A program made the position numbers and the translations under genes. A DNA stretch of 64,000 bases from Teredinibacter purpureus (GTDB lineage: Bacteria > Pseudomonadota > Gammaproteobacteria > Pseudomonadales > Cellvibrionaceae), in the NCBI RefSeq assembly GCF_014217335.1, contig NZ_CP060092.1, forward strand, positions 3,923,501 through 3,987,500. The letters run 5' to 3'. The notes under the pieces were generated by a model. That model worked only from the letters and a program-made list of their open reading frames with translations, was not told the DNA's origin and did not search any database. The stretch's first letter is position 1; each line of letters begins with the position of its first letter. This document shows, piece after piece, positions 56,147 through 64,000 of this stretch.

Positions 56147-57652
56147 TTAGGCAAAGTAATCGATACCCGTTTGTACCGTTACCGATAACGTGGTGGTCTG
56201 TTCGTCTTGCGGAGCGTCCAATACCGTTTCAGTTTGGCCCGATGCCGAGTGCTCGGGCTGTGGCGTAGGCTCTTCGTCTGGCGACTGATCTGAAACGTCG
56301 ACATCCACTAAATTTAGCCCTTGTTGTTCACACAGTTCCCGTAATCGCGTCGCTGTAGTGTCTAAGGCATCACGCACGTTGGCATGACCAGAAACAAAGC
56401 TAACCACTACTTGGTCACTGTTCACCTGAACCCGTACTTGCAGTGGCCCTAGCTCAGGGGGGTCTAACTGAAGCTCTGCAGATTGAATATTTTGGCCCGC
56501 CATCATTGCGGTACGCTCGGCGACCATACCCGCCCATTGAGGCCTGCCGAAGGTTACGTTAACAGGCATTTGTAGCCGCGACGAAAGACTATCGTGCGTT
56601 ACGGTATTAAGGTTTAGGCCAGCGCCGGCAATACTCGCATGGCGTACCGATGTTTCCAGGGCAGGCCCACTTTCCAGCGCCGATAGTTTTTCAACATTCC
56701 CCCCAATCCCCAATCGAAACAACGCTTCGCTTTGCGCGCTACGGTTCAGCATACCCTCGAACGATGCCATGCGATTATCCATGCTGGTCGCCCAATCACT
56801 ACTCAATAATGCACCCTCATTTTTTACCGCAACCGGTGCGCTTTTTACGCCATGAAATTGAAGTTCCGCAGGTAATGCAGTAGGCGTTACCTCTTGCGAC
56901 CGAACGAGATTCGCCGATAGACCAATGCCGCCGTTTAAGGCCAGCCGAAGCTCGGCAAACGTCATTGGTTGAACGCTAAGCCCCTCGGCCTGTATAGACA
57001 AGCCTGGGGCCGCACGTAGGCGGTGTAACGGTGATTCACCTATACCTGCAGAGAGTTGAACGGTTGCCTGCAACGCCGTCTTTAACCCCTCTACCGGCAG
57101 TACAATACTTTCCATCGATAGCACACCTGACGCTATAGGCCCGCCCAGCAACCGATTGTTCACCCCTACAGTATCGTGTTCAAACGACGCCAGAAGTGCG
57201 CTCAGCTCCGTCGGCGTGAAGTGATACGGTTGTTCTTGAGGCTCCAGCGCCGTGCCCGCTGCAAGGCCGCTGAACTCAGGCGTATTATCAGCTGTGCCAG
57301 ACTGTTCCATTGTACTCGACAGCTCCGTTGTACTCGATACGTTTTCGGATACCGAAGACGATTCGGTTACGCTCTTACGGTCGCGATTACTGGCTGCTTG
57401 CGTTGCGCCGCTGACGCGTTGATGAGGCGAAGTATCAGACGCCGCAGTAGCTCCGCGATTAGGCGCGTCATTCGGCTGAACTGCCGTTTCTGACTGTTCG
57501 GCTTTACGCCGCGCCTCATGGGCGAATGTTGTTCGAAAAGTATCATCCTTGCCATTGTCACGATTAGCTGACGATGGTGATTGCGCCCTTGGGCGCGATA
57601 TTTGGCTGATGGCGCTATCGCCAATAGTTAATAGGTCGAAAATGGAATGCAT
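56147..57652 (-). CDS. fliK: Flagellar hook-length control protein FliK
   Basis: The 501-residue protein has a disordered N-terminal ruler region rich in Ser, Thr, Glu and Ala and a conserved C-terminal domain (about 375-465) with AELQLDPPELGPLQVRVQV and VSFVSGHANVRDAL, which acts on FlhB to stop hook growth. The ATG at 57652 lies 44 bases from a sigma-54 motif. FliK N-termini vary freely, so only the C-terminal domain supports the name. It is separate from fliL by 227 bases, with its own promoter. Confidence 0.92.
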   Translation of the reverse strand: MHSIFDLLTIGDSAISQISRPRAQSPSSANRDNGKDDTFRTTFAHEARRKAEQSETAVQPNDAPNRGATAASDTSPHQRVSGATQAASNRDRKSVTESSSVSENVSSTTELSSTMEQSGTADNTPEFSGLAAGTALEPQEQPYHFTPTELSALLASFEHDTVGVNNRLLGGPIASGVLSMESIVLPVEGLKTALQATVQLSAGIGESPLHRLRAAPGLSIQAEGLSVQPMTFAELRLALNGGIGLSANLVRSQEVTPTALPAELQFHGVKSAPVAVKNEGALLSSDWATSMDNRMASFEGMLNRSAQSEALFRLGIGGNVEKLSALESGPALETSVRHASIAGAGLNLNTVTHDSLSSRLQMPVNVTFGRPQWAGMVAERTAMMAGQNIQSAELQLDPPELGPLQVRVQVNSDQVVVSFVSGHANVRDALDTTATRLRELCEQQGLNLVDVDVSDQSPDEEPTPQPEHSASGQTETVLDAPQDEQTTTLSVTVQTGIDYFA

Positions 57653-58028
57653 GGCGCTTTCTCTCTAGAGATATAACGGTATCTATCAGCTAAGAGCAAA
57701 GGCTATGCCAGAGGATACATAATTCGCGGGAGACGCATTAATTAAATAGAAACGTTTACAAACCTCTCGCCAGAATAAAATGACCAACACTGTATTGCCA
57801 AGAAGAGACGTATTCCGTTGCTAGACATCTAGCGTAACAAGGGCGCGCTACAAACCGCACTCGAAGGGGGGTTGCTAATAAACCTATGATGACACGGTGC
57901 CTTTTACAGACCCCGTTCGACCGCGTACTTCGCACGCTTATGCGGTAAAAATGACAGATATTTAAGCACTACCGAGCGCCTAATTAAGGGCGCTAATAAG
58001 TGGATAAGTAAACGCTAGAGGACAATAG
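57653..58028. other. Intergenic region between hptB and fliK
   Basis: No gene is supported. It contains the sigma-54 motif of fliK (57696-57710) and a 6-bp stem AGCGCC/GGCGCT (57975-57994) some 35 bases past the hptB stop, which lacks a U-run. The rest shows nothing recognisable. Confidence 0.4.
57696..57710 (-). promoter_or_regulatory. Sigma-54 promoter of fliK
   Basis: TGGCATAGCCTTTGC on the minus strand has GG-N10-GC and good flanks (TGGCA, TTTGC). The predicted start is about 32 bases upstream of the fliK ATG. Confidence 0.65.
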
Positions 58029-58385
58029 CTAGAGAAGGTTATTTAATTGTTGCGCGGTAGCGGCAAACTCTTGCTCTATAGCGGAAAAAATTTGCGGCAT
58101 TGCGACGGCGTCTTCCACTTTGGCCTTGGTTTCCATTTGATCACATAATAGAGCCAACGAGTTTGCCCCCATATTACGGCTACTGCCTTTCACGCCATGA
58201 GCTTCGTGATTAATTTGAACAAAATCGTGGTTTTCTAATGCAATACCCATACGAGAAATTCTCGCGGCGCAATCTTCGTTGTACGTGCGAATCAACTCAG
58301 GAAATTTTTCGCCCAGTAAATCCCGCAGGCTTTCCAGCATTGGTAAATCAATGTCTACGTTCAACTCCGACATCGTGTCATTCAC
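58029..58385 (-). CDS. hptB: Histidine phosphotransfer protein HptB
   Basis: The 118-residue Hpt protein has the phosphorylated His63 in INHEAHGVKGSSRNMGA within a four-helix bundle. In P. aeruginosa HptB receives phosphate from several hybrid kinases and passes it to HsbR, encoded just upstream here. Start is a GTG at 58385 preceded by GAGG; an in-frame ATG four codons later is possible. It follows hsbR by ten bases and no other hybrid kinase is present in the window. Confidence 0.85.
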   Translation of the reverse strand: MNDTMSELNVDIDLPMLESLRDLLGEKFPELIRTYNEDCAARISRMGIALENHDFVQINHEAHGVKGSSRNMGANSLALLCDQMETKAKVEDAVAMPQIFSAIEQEFAATAQQLNNLL

Positions 58386-58395
58386 TCCACCTCAA

Positions 58396-60144
58396 TCATA
58401 AATCATGACCATCATCCAAGTGCCACCGAAAATCCACTTCAATATCATTTCCAGGGGGATGTATCGTCAATTTTTCGCATATAGAATCCATAAGCGATAA
58501 CCCACGGCCAAAATAATTGGGCTTACTTGGCGTTGGCGGAGCGACCACTTTACTCGTTTCCTGCGTCTTTTCGGTGGGTGTAAAGCCTTTTCCGCTATCA
58601 ATAATTCGAATATTCAAAAGGCCACCTGATGGCGACGCAACATGTTTCAAACACACACGAACAGAGCCTTTATCGAGCGACTGTAAGCGATCGTGTTTAA
58701 GCTTGTAAAACTCGGCAAAACCCTGAGGGGTTTTCTTAAGCTCAGACGACAACCCTAGAACGCCATGCTCAAGCGCGTTAGCGTAAAGTTCGGCGAGCAC
58801 TGTGTATAGCGTAGTGCTTCGATCCTTTAATCCCGGCACTTCGGAGGTTATATTCACCAGTAAAGGTAGCGGGTCAAACTCTTTTAAACTCGATTCACTT
58901 ACCTCGAATGTTAGCGCCCAATCGACCAACTGCCCCTTCGCTTTCGTGTGAGTGTCCGTATCGAGCCGCTTAATTGGAAAATCGTCGATCAGCACCTCCA
59001 CTAAGGAAATATCATCATCTTTATCTGAATCGCCGATATGATTATGTACCTGCCCCAAAATCTCATCAAACAACGTGGATGAACCAATACGCCGGTCCAT
59101 CAATGCGTGTAACCGCGATTCACCAAACATCTCACCCTGACTATCGCGAGCCTCGAAAACACCATCTGACCACATGTAAAATCGGTCGCCGATCTCTAAT
59201 GGAATACGTTTACAATTCGCTTTAAAATTCTGCGTTGATAACACGCCTAATGGCAAATTTCTAGACTGGAGCATTTCATAACTATTGGTGCGTGCACGAT
59301 AAAGAAAACTTTCGGGCAACCCACCATTCCATATGCGCATGCGACGCTTTTCAAGATTAATATCGATACACGTTGCACAGCAAAAAAAACCGATTGGTAA
59401 GATCTCGTGCAATTTGGTATTAATTTCTTTAATGATATCGGGCATAGAAAAGCCCTTGCGAGCCATGCCATAAAAAGTGGAAGCCAAAGGCATGGAGCCT
59501 ATAGCGGCAGGTAAACCGTGCCCCGTAAAATCACCCAGTAAAATTAATATACTGCCATTAGGGCTCACCTCGGCGACCAACACATCACCATTAAAAACCG
59601 CTAGAGGTGACATATACGCATTAATAATATCGAGATCCAAACAACCCGAATGCGCGATTTTATCGTACACCTGTTTAGCGACCTCTTGCTCTTGAATCAG
59701 GTGCTGATTATGTGCCTGGATAAGCGATTTTTGCTGAGCGAGTACAAGGTGCATGTCACGCATACGCCCGAATGCTTTAATTTTTGATACCAGCACCACG
59801 GGGTTGTACGGCTTTGGCAGGAAATCATCGCCACCCGCCTCAATACACTCCACGAGTGACTCATCATCAGACAGGGACGTTAAAAAAATAATGGGCACAA
59901 ATTCGTCACGCGTAAGCGCTCGAATTTCTCGCGCGGCCTCTACCCCACCCATGCGTGGCATTAAAACATCCAGCATGATGATATCGGGTTTGTGCTCTTT
60001 GTAGGCTTCTATGGCTTCTTGACCGTCGGCGACAGGGATAGGAACATGCCCAGCGCGTGCAACGATCGATTCAAGAATCAACCGGTCTGGTGCAGAATCT
60101 TCCGCAATGAGTATGTTTAAACTCTGCTCTTTCTCGTTGGGCAC
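58396..60144 (-). CDS. hsbR: Response regulator HsbR with PP2C phosphatase and HATPase domains
   Basis: The 582-residue protein has a receiver domain (Asp59 in IIMLDVLMP, Lys in FLPKPYNP), a helical linker, a SpoIIE/PP2C phosphatase domain (about 180-375, with LLGDFTGHGLPAA) and a C-terminal HATPase anti-sigma kinase domain (YTVLAELYANALEHGV and IIDSGKGF). This arrangement is that of HsbR, which switches between dephosphorylating and phosphorylating HsbA according to HptB. The GTG at 60144 has AAGG seven bases upstream. Confidence 0.88.
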   Translation of the reverse strand: MPNEKEQSLNILIAEDSAPDRLILESIVARAGHVPIPVADGQEAIEAYKEHKPDIIMLDVLMPRMGGVEAAREIRALTRDEFVPIIFLTSLSDDESLVECIEAGGDDFLPKPYNPVVLVSKIKAFGRMRDMHLVLAQQKSLIQAHNQHLIQEQEVAKQVYDKIAHSGCLDLDIINAYMSPLAVFNGDVLVAEVSPNGSILILLGDFTGHGLPAAIGSMPLASTFYGMARKGFSMPDIIKEINTKLHEILPIGFFCCATCIDINLEKRRMRIWNGGLPESFLYRARTNSYEMLQSRNLPLGVLSTQNFKANCKRIPLEIGDRFYMWSDGVFEARDSQGEMFGESRLHALMDRRIGSSTLFDEILGQVHNHIGDSDKDDDISLVEVLIDDFPIKRLDTDTHTKAKGQLVDWALTFEVSESSLKEFDPLPLLVNITSEVPGLKDRSTTLYTVLAELYANALEHGVLGLSSELKKTPQGFAEFYKLKHDRLQSLDKGSVRVCLKHVASPSGGLLNIRIIDSGKGFTPTEKTQETSKVVAPPTPSKPNYFGRGLSLMDSICEKLTIHPPGNDIEVDFRWHLDDGHDL

Positions 60145-60259
60145 CGGCGAACCTTAGTGAATTACCATGAAATACGTGGGGTTGTATTCGGTAGGATTAA
60201 GTGTTCAAACAGCTCACGCTAAAATGCGATTACTATTACCTTAAAAAGCATCGACCACA

Positions 60260-60568
60260 TTATTGAATGGTAAATAATTGCTCGAAACTAGAAATTGCAA
60301 ATATTTTTTTAACTTCAGGGCTGCAGTTGTCGATGGTAATTCGAGCGCTGTCGCCACCTGCGAAATCTCTTAACACTAACAACATTCCTAATGCAGAACT
60401 ATCTAAGTGAACGGTGTCGCCTAGGTCCACACAATAATTTTCAAGAGAATGTGAATCGACATCCTCATACGCTTTTCGAAAATTATCCAAAGAAGAAGCG
60501 TCAAATCGACCTTCAATTGATATTCTTAATGTTTTCCCGTTATCAGAGATTGCGGATCTTATAGCCAT
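60260..60568 (-). CDS. hsbA: STAS-domain anti-anti-sigma factor HsbA
   Basis: The 102-residue STAS protein begins MAIRSAISDNGKTLRISIEG; the phosphorylatable Ser lies in VHLDSSALGMLLVLRD near residue 57. In P. aeruginosa HsbA binds the anti-sigma factor FlgM, freeing FliA, and its phosphorylation by HsbR alters motility and biofilm choice. The ATG at 60568 gives the family length; the TTG at 60607 is rejected. HsbR is encoded 115 bases downstream. Confidence 0.85.
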   Translation of the reverse strand: MAIRSAISDNGKTLRISIEGRFDASSLDNFRKAYEDVDSHSLENYCVDLGDTVHLDSSALGMLLVLRDFAGGDSARITIDNCSPEVKKIFAISSFEQLFTIQ

Positions 60569-60823
60569 ATTCTGGTGTCTCTTACGTTTGGCCAACGACA
60601 TGAACAAACGTTCATTTTGTTAGCGACAATAAAACCACATGTTAAACGCTTTCGGCGGTAATTAACCTTCTGCACCGACGCTGTGCGCATATTACCACAA
60701 TCAGCGAAAAACACTGGATCATATTTCGATAAGTACTCGCCGAACGCCTCAAATTTAAGCGTCTTAATGAGGATAGCTCAATCTCCAAGAAGCCCAGCAG
60801 ATTACCATCAGATTTCATACCTT

Positions 60824-61879
60824 TTATTTAAAGGCGTTTGTAAGTAGGTACCGGCCAATTTTATTCAAGGGTAAAATTTTACTCGCAGCACCCATTTTTA
60901 CCGCGGCGCCAGGCATACCCCATACCACACTCGACCCCTCATCTTGCGCCACCGTGACTGCACCGACTTGTTTCATTCTTAATAACGCCGCCGCACCATC
61001 ACTACCCATGCCCGTTAAAATAATACCCATCGCTTTTGCGCCAGCCGCTTTCGTAACGGAATCGAACAACGCTTCTACAGAGGGCCTGTGGCGATTGATC
61101 ACATCGTCGCGACCTAAGCTGCAATAGTAACCACCTGCTCTAGCCTCAACGCGCAAATGCGCATTTCCTGGCGCGATATAAACACTACCTTGCTCAATCT
61201 TCTGATTATGCTTAGCCTCGACCACTGTCATTTTCGCAGCGGAATTGACGCGTCGTGCAAAAGAGGCGCTGAACGCCTCTGGAATATGCTGAGCAATAAC
61301 AATAGGCGGGCCATTTTCCGGCAAGCCAAGTACAACCTCTTTTATGGCCTCGGTACCACCCGTAGATGCACCTAATGCACAGATAAATTGCGATTTAAGC
61401 TTTTTGCTGGAGGCGAGATCACGATTGCCTGAAATATGGTCACTAAAACTAGAAGCTTCAGCTGATGCCGCTATGTTGGCACTCGCTGCACATAAGACTT
61501 TCTCTACAATTACATCGCGATAAAGCTCTAACGCTCCACCACCTTCGTTTTTAGGTTTTGGTACGAAGTCAACAGCCCCCAGTGCTAGCGCCTCGAGCGT
61601 TGCGGGAGCGCCATCCTGCGTAAGCGTCGATATCATAACCACCGGCATGGGCCTTAAACGCATAAGATTTTTAAGAAAGGCTATGCCGTTCATGCGAGGC
61701 ATTTCAATATCAAGCGTCAGAACGTCTGGCGCGAATTTTTTAATTAATTCGCGTGCCTCGTAGGGATCAGTTGCAGCACCAACGACCTCGATCCCAGGAT
61801 GAGAGCTCAACACCTCATTCAGTAAAGCGCGAATAAGGGCCGAATCATCCACAATTAATACTTTTACGCGCTTTTGCAT
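60824..61879 (-). CDS. cheB: Second CheB methylesterase
   Basis: The 351-residue protein has a receiver domain (Asp57 in VLTLDIEMPRM) and a methylesterase domain with ICALGASTGGTEAI (Ser), IVIAQHIPEAF (His) and LTGMGSDGAAAL (Asp). The linker is short compared with the other CheB in the window. The ATG at 61879 starts MQKRVKVLIVDDSALIR; the GTG at 61903 adds a non-family extension. It follows cheD by 36 bases and may serve the cheR-cheD pair. Two CheB in one cluster suggests a division of labour or allelic redundancy. Confidence 0.92.
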   Translation of the reverse strand: MQKRVKVLIVDDSALIRALLNEVLSSHPGIEVVGAATDPYEARELIKKFAPDVLTLDIEMPRMNGIAFLKNLMRLRPMPVVMISTLTQDGAPATLEALALGAVDFVPKPKNEGGGALELYRDVIVEKVLCAASANIAASAEASSFSDHISGNRDLASSKKLKSQFICALGASTGGTEAIKEVVLGLPENGPPIVIAQHIPEAFSASFARRVNSAAKMTVVEAKHNQKIEQGSVYIAPGNAHLRVEARAGGYYCSLGRDDVINRHRPSVEALFDSVTKAAGAKAMGIILTGMGSDGAAALLRMKQVGAVTVAQDEGSSVVWGMPGAAVKMGAASKILPLNKIGRYLLTNAFK

Positions 61880-61915
61880 ATTCGACACTCGCGTGCGTCT
61901 CACCCTTTACGATTA

Positions 61916-62560
61916 TTAAAATAGTTCCACGTTGCCTGAGGCAGGCTTTTTAACCATGGAATCCAGGTAGGCTTTTTCGCGCTGTTCAATCGTATTATTC
62001 ATGCGCGTACGTAACTTCTTGAGTTTAATGGCTCCGGTATCGGGAAAGTAAAGCACCTTTCGCGGGTAATCACTGCCTAGATCCTGTGCCGCTATCGTTA
62101 GGCTGTCTTTTTGTAAATAATCCAATACGAATTCGACATTACGTTTACCTATATCCATATTCGTCATGCTACTGAGTACACGCCCGCCGCCAAACAGTTT
62201 TACTTCCAACCTATCGCGTCGTCCACCCTGTTTTAATATAGCGTTAATGAGATATTCCATTGCCCAATTACCGTAGCACAGCTCTGCATTAACAACGCTG
62301 GGCCTCGATATTGACTGCTCCCCTAACTGCACGGGCAACATAAAATGGTTCATGCCACCAACACCAATTTTAACGTCTCTCACACACGCTGCCACACAAG
62401 AACCTAGTACCGTTACTATCATTTCACCCGTTCGGCTAACGTAGCATTCTCCGGGAAGAATTTTAGCGGCGGGTATTCCTAAACGCCGATCCCAGTAACG
62501 GTTAATATGTTCAAAACCGCTAATCGAGGTTACGGGTTGATAGTCACTTTTTAAAAACAA
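61916..62560 (-). CDS. cheD: Chemoreceptor glutamine deamidase CheD
   Basis: The 214-residue CheD has the catalytic Cys in VTVLGSCVAACVRD, His in GGMNHFMLP, and LEVKLFGGGRVL with a Thr-rich loop. It deamidates glutamines on receptors and can interact with CheC-type phosphatases. A TTG at 62560 is the only reasonable start, with GGAAGAG about ten bases upstream; the next Met is far inside the domain. The C-terminus GNVELF is unremarkable. It lies between cheR and the second cheB. Confidence 0.92.
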   Translation of the reverse strand: MFLKSDYQPVTSISGFEHINRYWDRRLGIPAAKILPGECYVSRTGEMIVTVLGSCVAACVRDVKIGVGGMNHFMLPVQLGEQSISRPSVVNAELCYGNWAMEYLINAILKQGGRRDRLEVKLFGGGRVLSSMTNMDIGKRNVEFVLDYLQKDSLTIAAQDLGSDYPRKVLYFPDTGAIKLKKLRTRMNNTIEQREKAYLDSMVKKPASGNVELF

Positions 62561-62634
62561 TCAGTTTTCGCTCTTCCAAATTAAATATGGCAGCACAACA
62601 CACTCACACGTTATATGTCACCACCTAAAAACCA

Positions 62635-63477
62635 CTAGTTAAGTTCGTATATTGTTCGACCTAGAGATTTAAATCGTGATGTAATATTGTGTAAATTTTC
62701 TGAATGCCCAATAAATAGATTGCCTGTTGTTTCAAGTAGGTTAGCATAGCGTTCAAACAATTTTTTTTGCGTTTCGACGTCAAAATAAATCACCACATTC
62801 CGACAAAATATAATATCGAAACGCCCTTTCATTGGCCACTCATGAAGTAGGTTGAGCTGTTTAAATGTGATCATATCCCGAATAACGTCCTTTACTCGTA
62901 CTCTATCTTCCACATTATTTCTGGCTATAAATCGGCGACAGTTATCGGGTATTGTTTCTACTCGCTCAGTGGCGTATTCGCCCAATCTGGCCTTTTCTAC
63001 CACATTCGAGTCGAGATCGGTCGCCAGAATTTTTACATCCCAAGCGCTCATTCCCGTAAAGTTTTTTAACGTCATGGCAATAGAGTAGGGTTCTTCTCCC
63101 GTCGAGCATCCCGCTGACCATATTCGAATACGCTTCTCTTGCCGCTTCTCGGCCAGTAATCGTGGTAATAGTTTGGTCGACAAGAACTCGAAATGATGGC
63201 CCTCTCGAAAAAAAGACGTTAAGTTGGTAGTAATAGCATTAACAAATTCAACATGTTCCCGGCTATTTTTTTCCCGAATAACATCGCAGTACTCATTAAA
63301 TGAGGCAACATTTAAACGCCGTAAGCGACGCGCCAAACGGCCATACACCATATTTTTTTTATGGTTCGAAAGGCTTATTCCGGTCAGAGAATAGGCAACG
63401 ACCTTTATTTCCTCAAAATTTTGCTGCGTCATTGGAAATTCACGCTGCGAAAAATCGCCTACGTTTGAATTATTCAA
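62635..63477 (-). CDS. cheR: Chemotaxis protein methyltransferase CheR
   Basis: The 280-residue protein has the N-terminal helical domain (about 15-75) and the SAM-binding core: IWSAGCSTGEEPYSIAMTL, ILATDLDSNVVEKAR, FDIIFCRNVVIYFD and GNLFIGHSENL. It methylates glutamates on MCPs. GGAGG sits five bases before a TTG at 63477; the TTG at 63489 and the ATG at 63432 have no site. A sigma-54-like motif lies close upstream at the end of the MCP gene. Confidence 0.94.
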   Translation of the reverse strand: MNNSNVGDFSQREFPMTQQNFEEIKVVAYSLTGISLSNHKKNMVYGRLARRLRRLNVASFNEYCDVIREKNSREHVEFVNAITTNLTSFFREGHHFEFLSTKLLPRLLAEKRQEKRIRIWSAGCSTGEEPYSIAMTLKNFTGMSAWDVKILATDLDSNVVEKARLGEYATERVETIPDNCRRFIARNNVEDRVRVKDVIRDMITFKQLNLLHEWPMKGRFDIIFCRNVVIYFDVETQKKLFERYANLLETTGNLFIGHSENLHNITSRFKSLGRTIYELN

Positions 63478-63549
63478 ATACGCCTCCAATCAGCGTTCTA
63501 TTGGTAGCCAAGGTCACGATTACTTTACCTCTTCACTCACAACTAATAT

Positions 63550-63565
63550 GCAATGCTTAACCCTT
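63550..63565 (-). promoter_or_regulatory. Weak sigma-54-like motif upstream of cheR
   Basis: The minus strand reads AGGGTTAAGCATTGCA, with GG-N10-GC spacing and a good TTGCA at -12 but a poor -24. It overlaps the MCP stop region and would give a leader of about 60 bases. Confidence 0.3.
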
Positions 63566-64000
63566 TAGAAATCTTCCCATTCATCGTCCGTGGCACCGCC
63601 TTGCGAACCATAAGACATCGGCGGCTCTACCGACGCACGATGCGCAACACTGGTATGAGTTGTTGGACGTGATTGATGGGTACTAGGGGCATTTGCTGCA
63701 GCGGCCTCCCTATGGCCGGCGATTGAAAAGAAATCAACCACCTGATTGAGTGCGCGCGCCTGATCGGCCATGGCCTCACCTGCCGCTGAGGCTTCCTCTA
63801 CCAGAGCCGCATTTTGTTGGGTCATTTCGTCCATTTGGGAGACCGCTGTATTCACTTGCTCAATACCGCTCGTTTGCTCCTTCGCAGCATCGGCAATTTC
63901 GCGCATCATCGCGGTAACGCTTTCCACCGACGCGACAATATCGGCTAGCGTTTGCCCCGACTCATTCACTTGCGCGGTGCCATCTTGTACTTTCGATACG
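63565..64000 (-). CDS. Methyl-accepting chemotaxis protein, C-terminal part
   Basis: The frame stays open to the window edge, so only the last 144 residues are visible. They contain the end of the MCP signalling domain (SGIEQVNTAVSQMDEMTQQN, then AALVEEASAAGEAM) with the methylation helix, a Pro/Thr-rich flexible stretch and a terminal DDEWEDF. The xWxxF form of that tail matches the pentapeptide by which some receptors tether CheR or CheB. The sensory domain is outside the window. It lies directly upstream of cheR. Confidence 0.9.
   Translation of the reverse strand, partial: VSKVQDGTAQVNESGQTLADIVASVESVTAMMREIADAAKEQTSGIEQVNTAVSQMDEMTQQNAALVEEASAAGEAMADQARALNQVVDFFSIAGHREAAAANAPSTHQSRPTTHTSVAHRASVEPPMSYGSQGGATDDEWEDF

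Noticed and set aside
1..64000. CRISPR arrays, tRNA or rRNA genes, insertion sequences
   Set aside because: No regularly spaced identical repeats, cloverleaf-like segments, rRNA motifs, transposase frames or terminal repeats were seen on reading through.

Overview
The window looks like chromosomal DNA of a free-living, polarly flagellated gammaproteobacterium related to Pseudomonas and the marine Cellvibrionales. This is inferred from gene order and protein content; there is no rRNA or other direct marker. Nearly all genes lie on the minus strand. The exceptions are a four-gene housekeeping block (29060-32663) and one isolated gene (49023-50240).

Region 1 (1-13306) is a surface-polysaccharide locus of the Wzx/Wzy type. 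In transcription order from 8904 it encodes a DRE-TIM aldolase fused to a second domain, a HAD phosphatase, a CMP-Kdo synthetase-like cytidylyltransferase, a Wzx flippase, a glycosyltransferase, an EpsG/Wzy-like polymerase, a second glycosyltransferase and a large protein cut by the window edge. These genes are visibly A+T-rich, overlap one another and often use GTG or TTG starts. The first three look like a synthesis-dephosphorylation-activation route for a 3-deoxy-ulosonic acid; this is the best candidate for an undescribed pathway. Upstream are wzz, an EPS-associated MarR regulator with a palindromic candidate operator, a WecA-like initiating transferase and manC.

Region 2 (13631-28839) is the conserved gyrA-pheA-tyrA/aroA-cmk-rpsA-ihfB neighbourhood known from Pseudomonas, which there also borders the O-antigen locus. 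Here it carries cysDN, comEA, pyrF and lapAB inside it and lacks serC and hisC. Region 3 (29060-32663, plus strand) is an amidohydrolase (MTA/SAH deaminase-like), ubiG, mupP and a yciK-like dehydrogenase in tight coupling.

Region 4 (32658-64000) is a polar-flagellum and chemotaxis supercluster: the end of an MCP gene, cheR, cheD, cheB, the HsbA-HsbR-HptB partner-switch module, fliK, fliLMNOPQR, flhB, flhA, flhF, fleN, fliA, cheY, cheZ, cheA, a second cheB, motCD, parC, parP, cheW, a DUF2802 protein and a BamE-like lipoprotein. GG-N10-GC sigma-54 motifs precede fliL, fliK, cheW and, more weakly, flhA and cheR. A secreted transglutaminase-like/TPR protein gene interrupts the cluster between flhB and flhA on the opposite strand. 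FlhF, FleN and ParC/ParP set pole position and number, FliA and HsbA act on sigma-28 control, MotCD is the stator, and the Che proteins form the array and its adaptation system.
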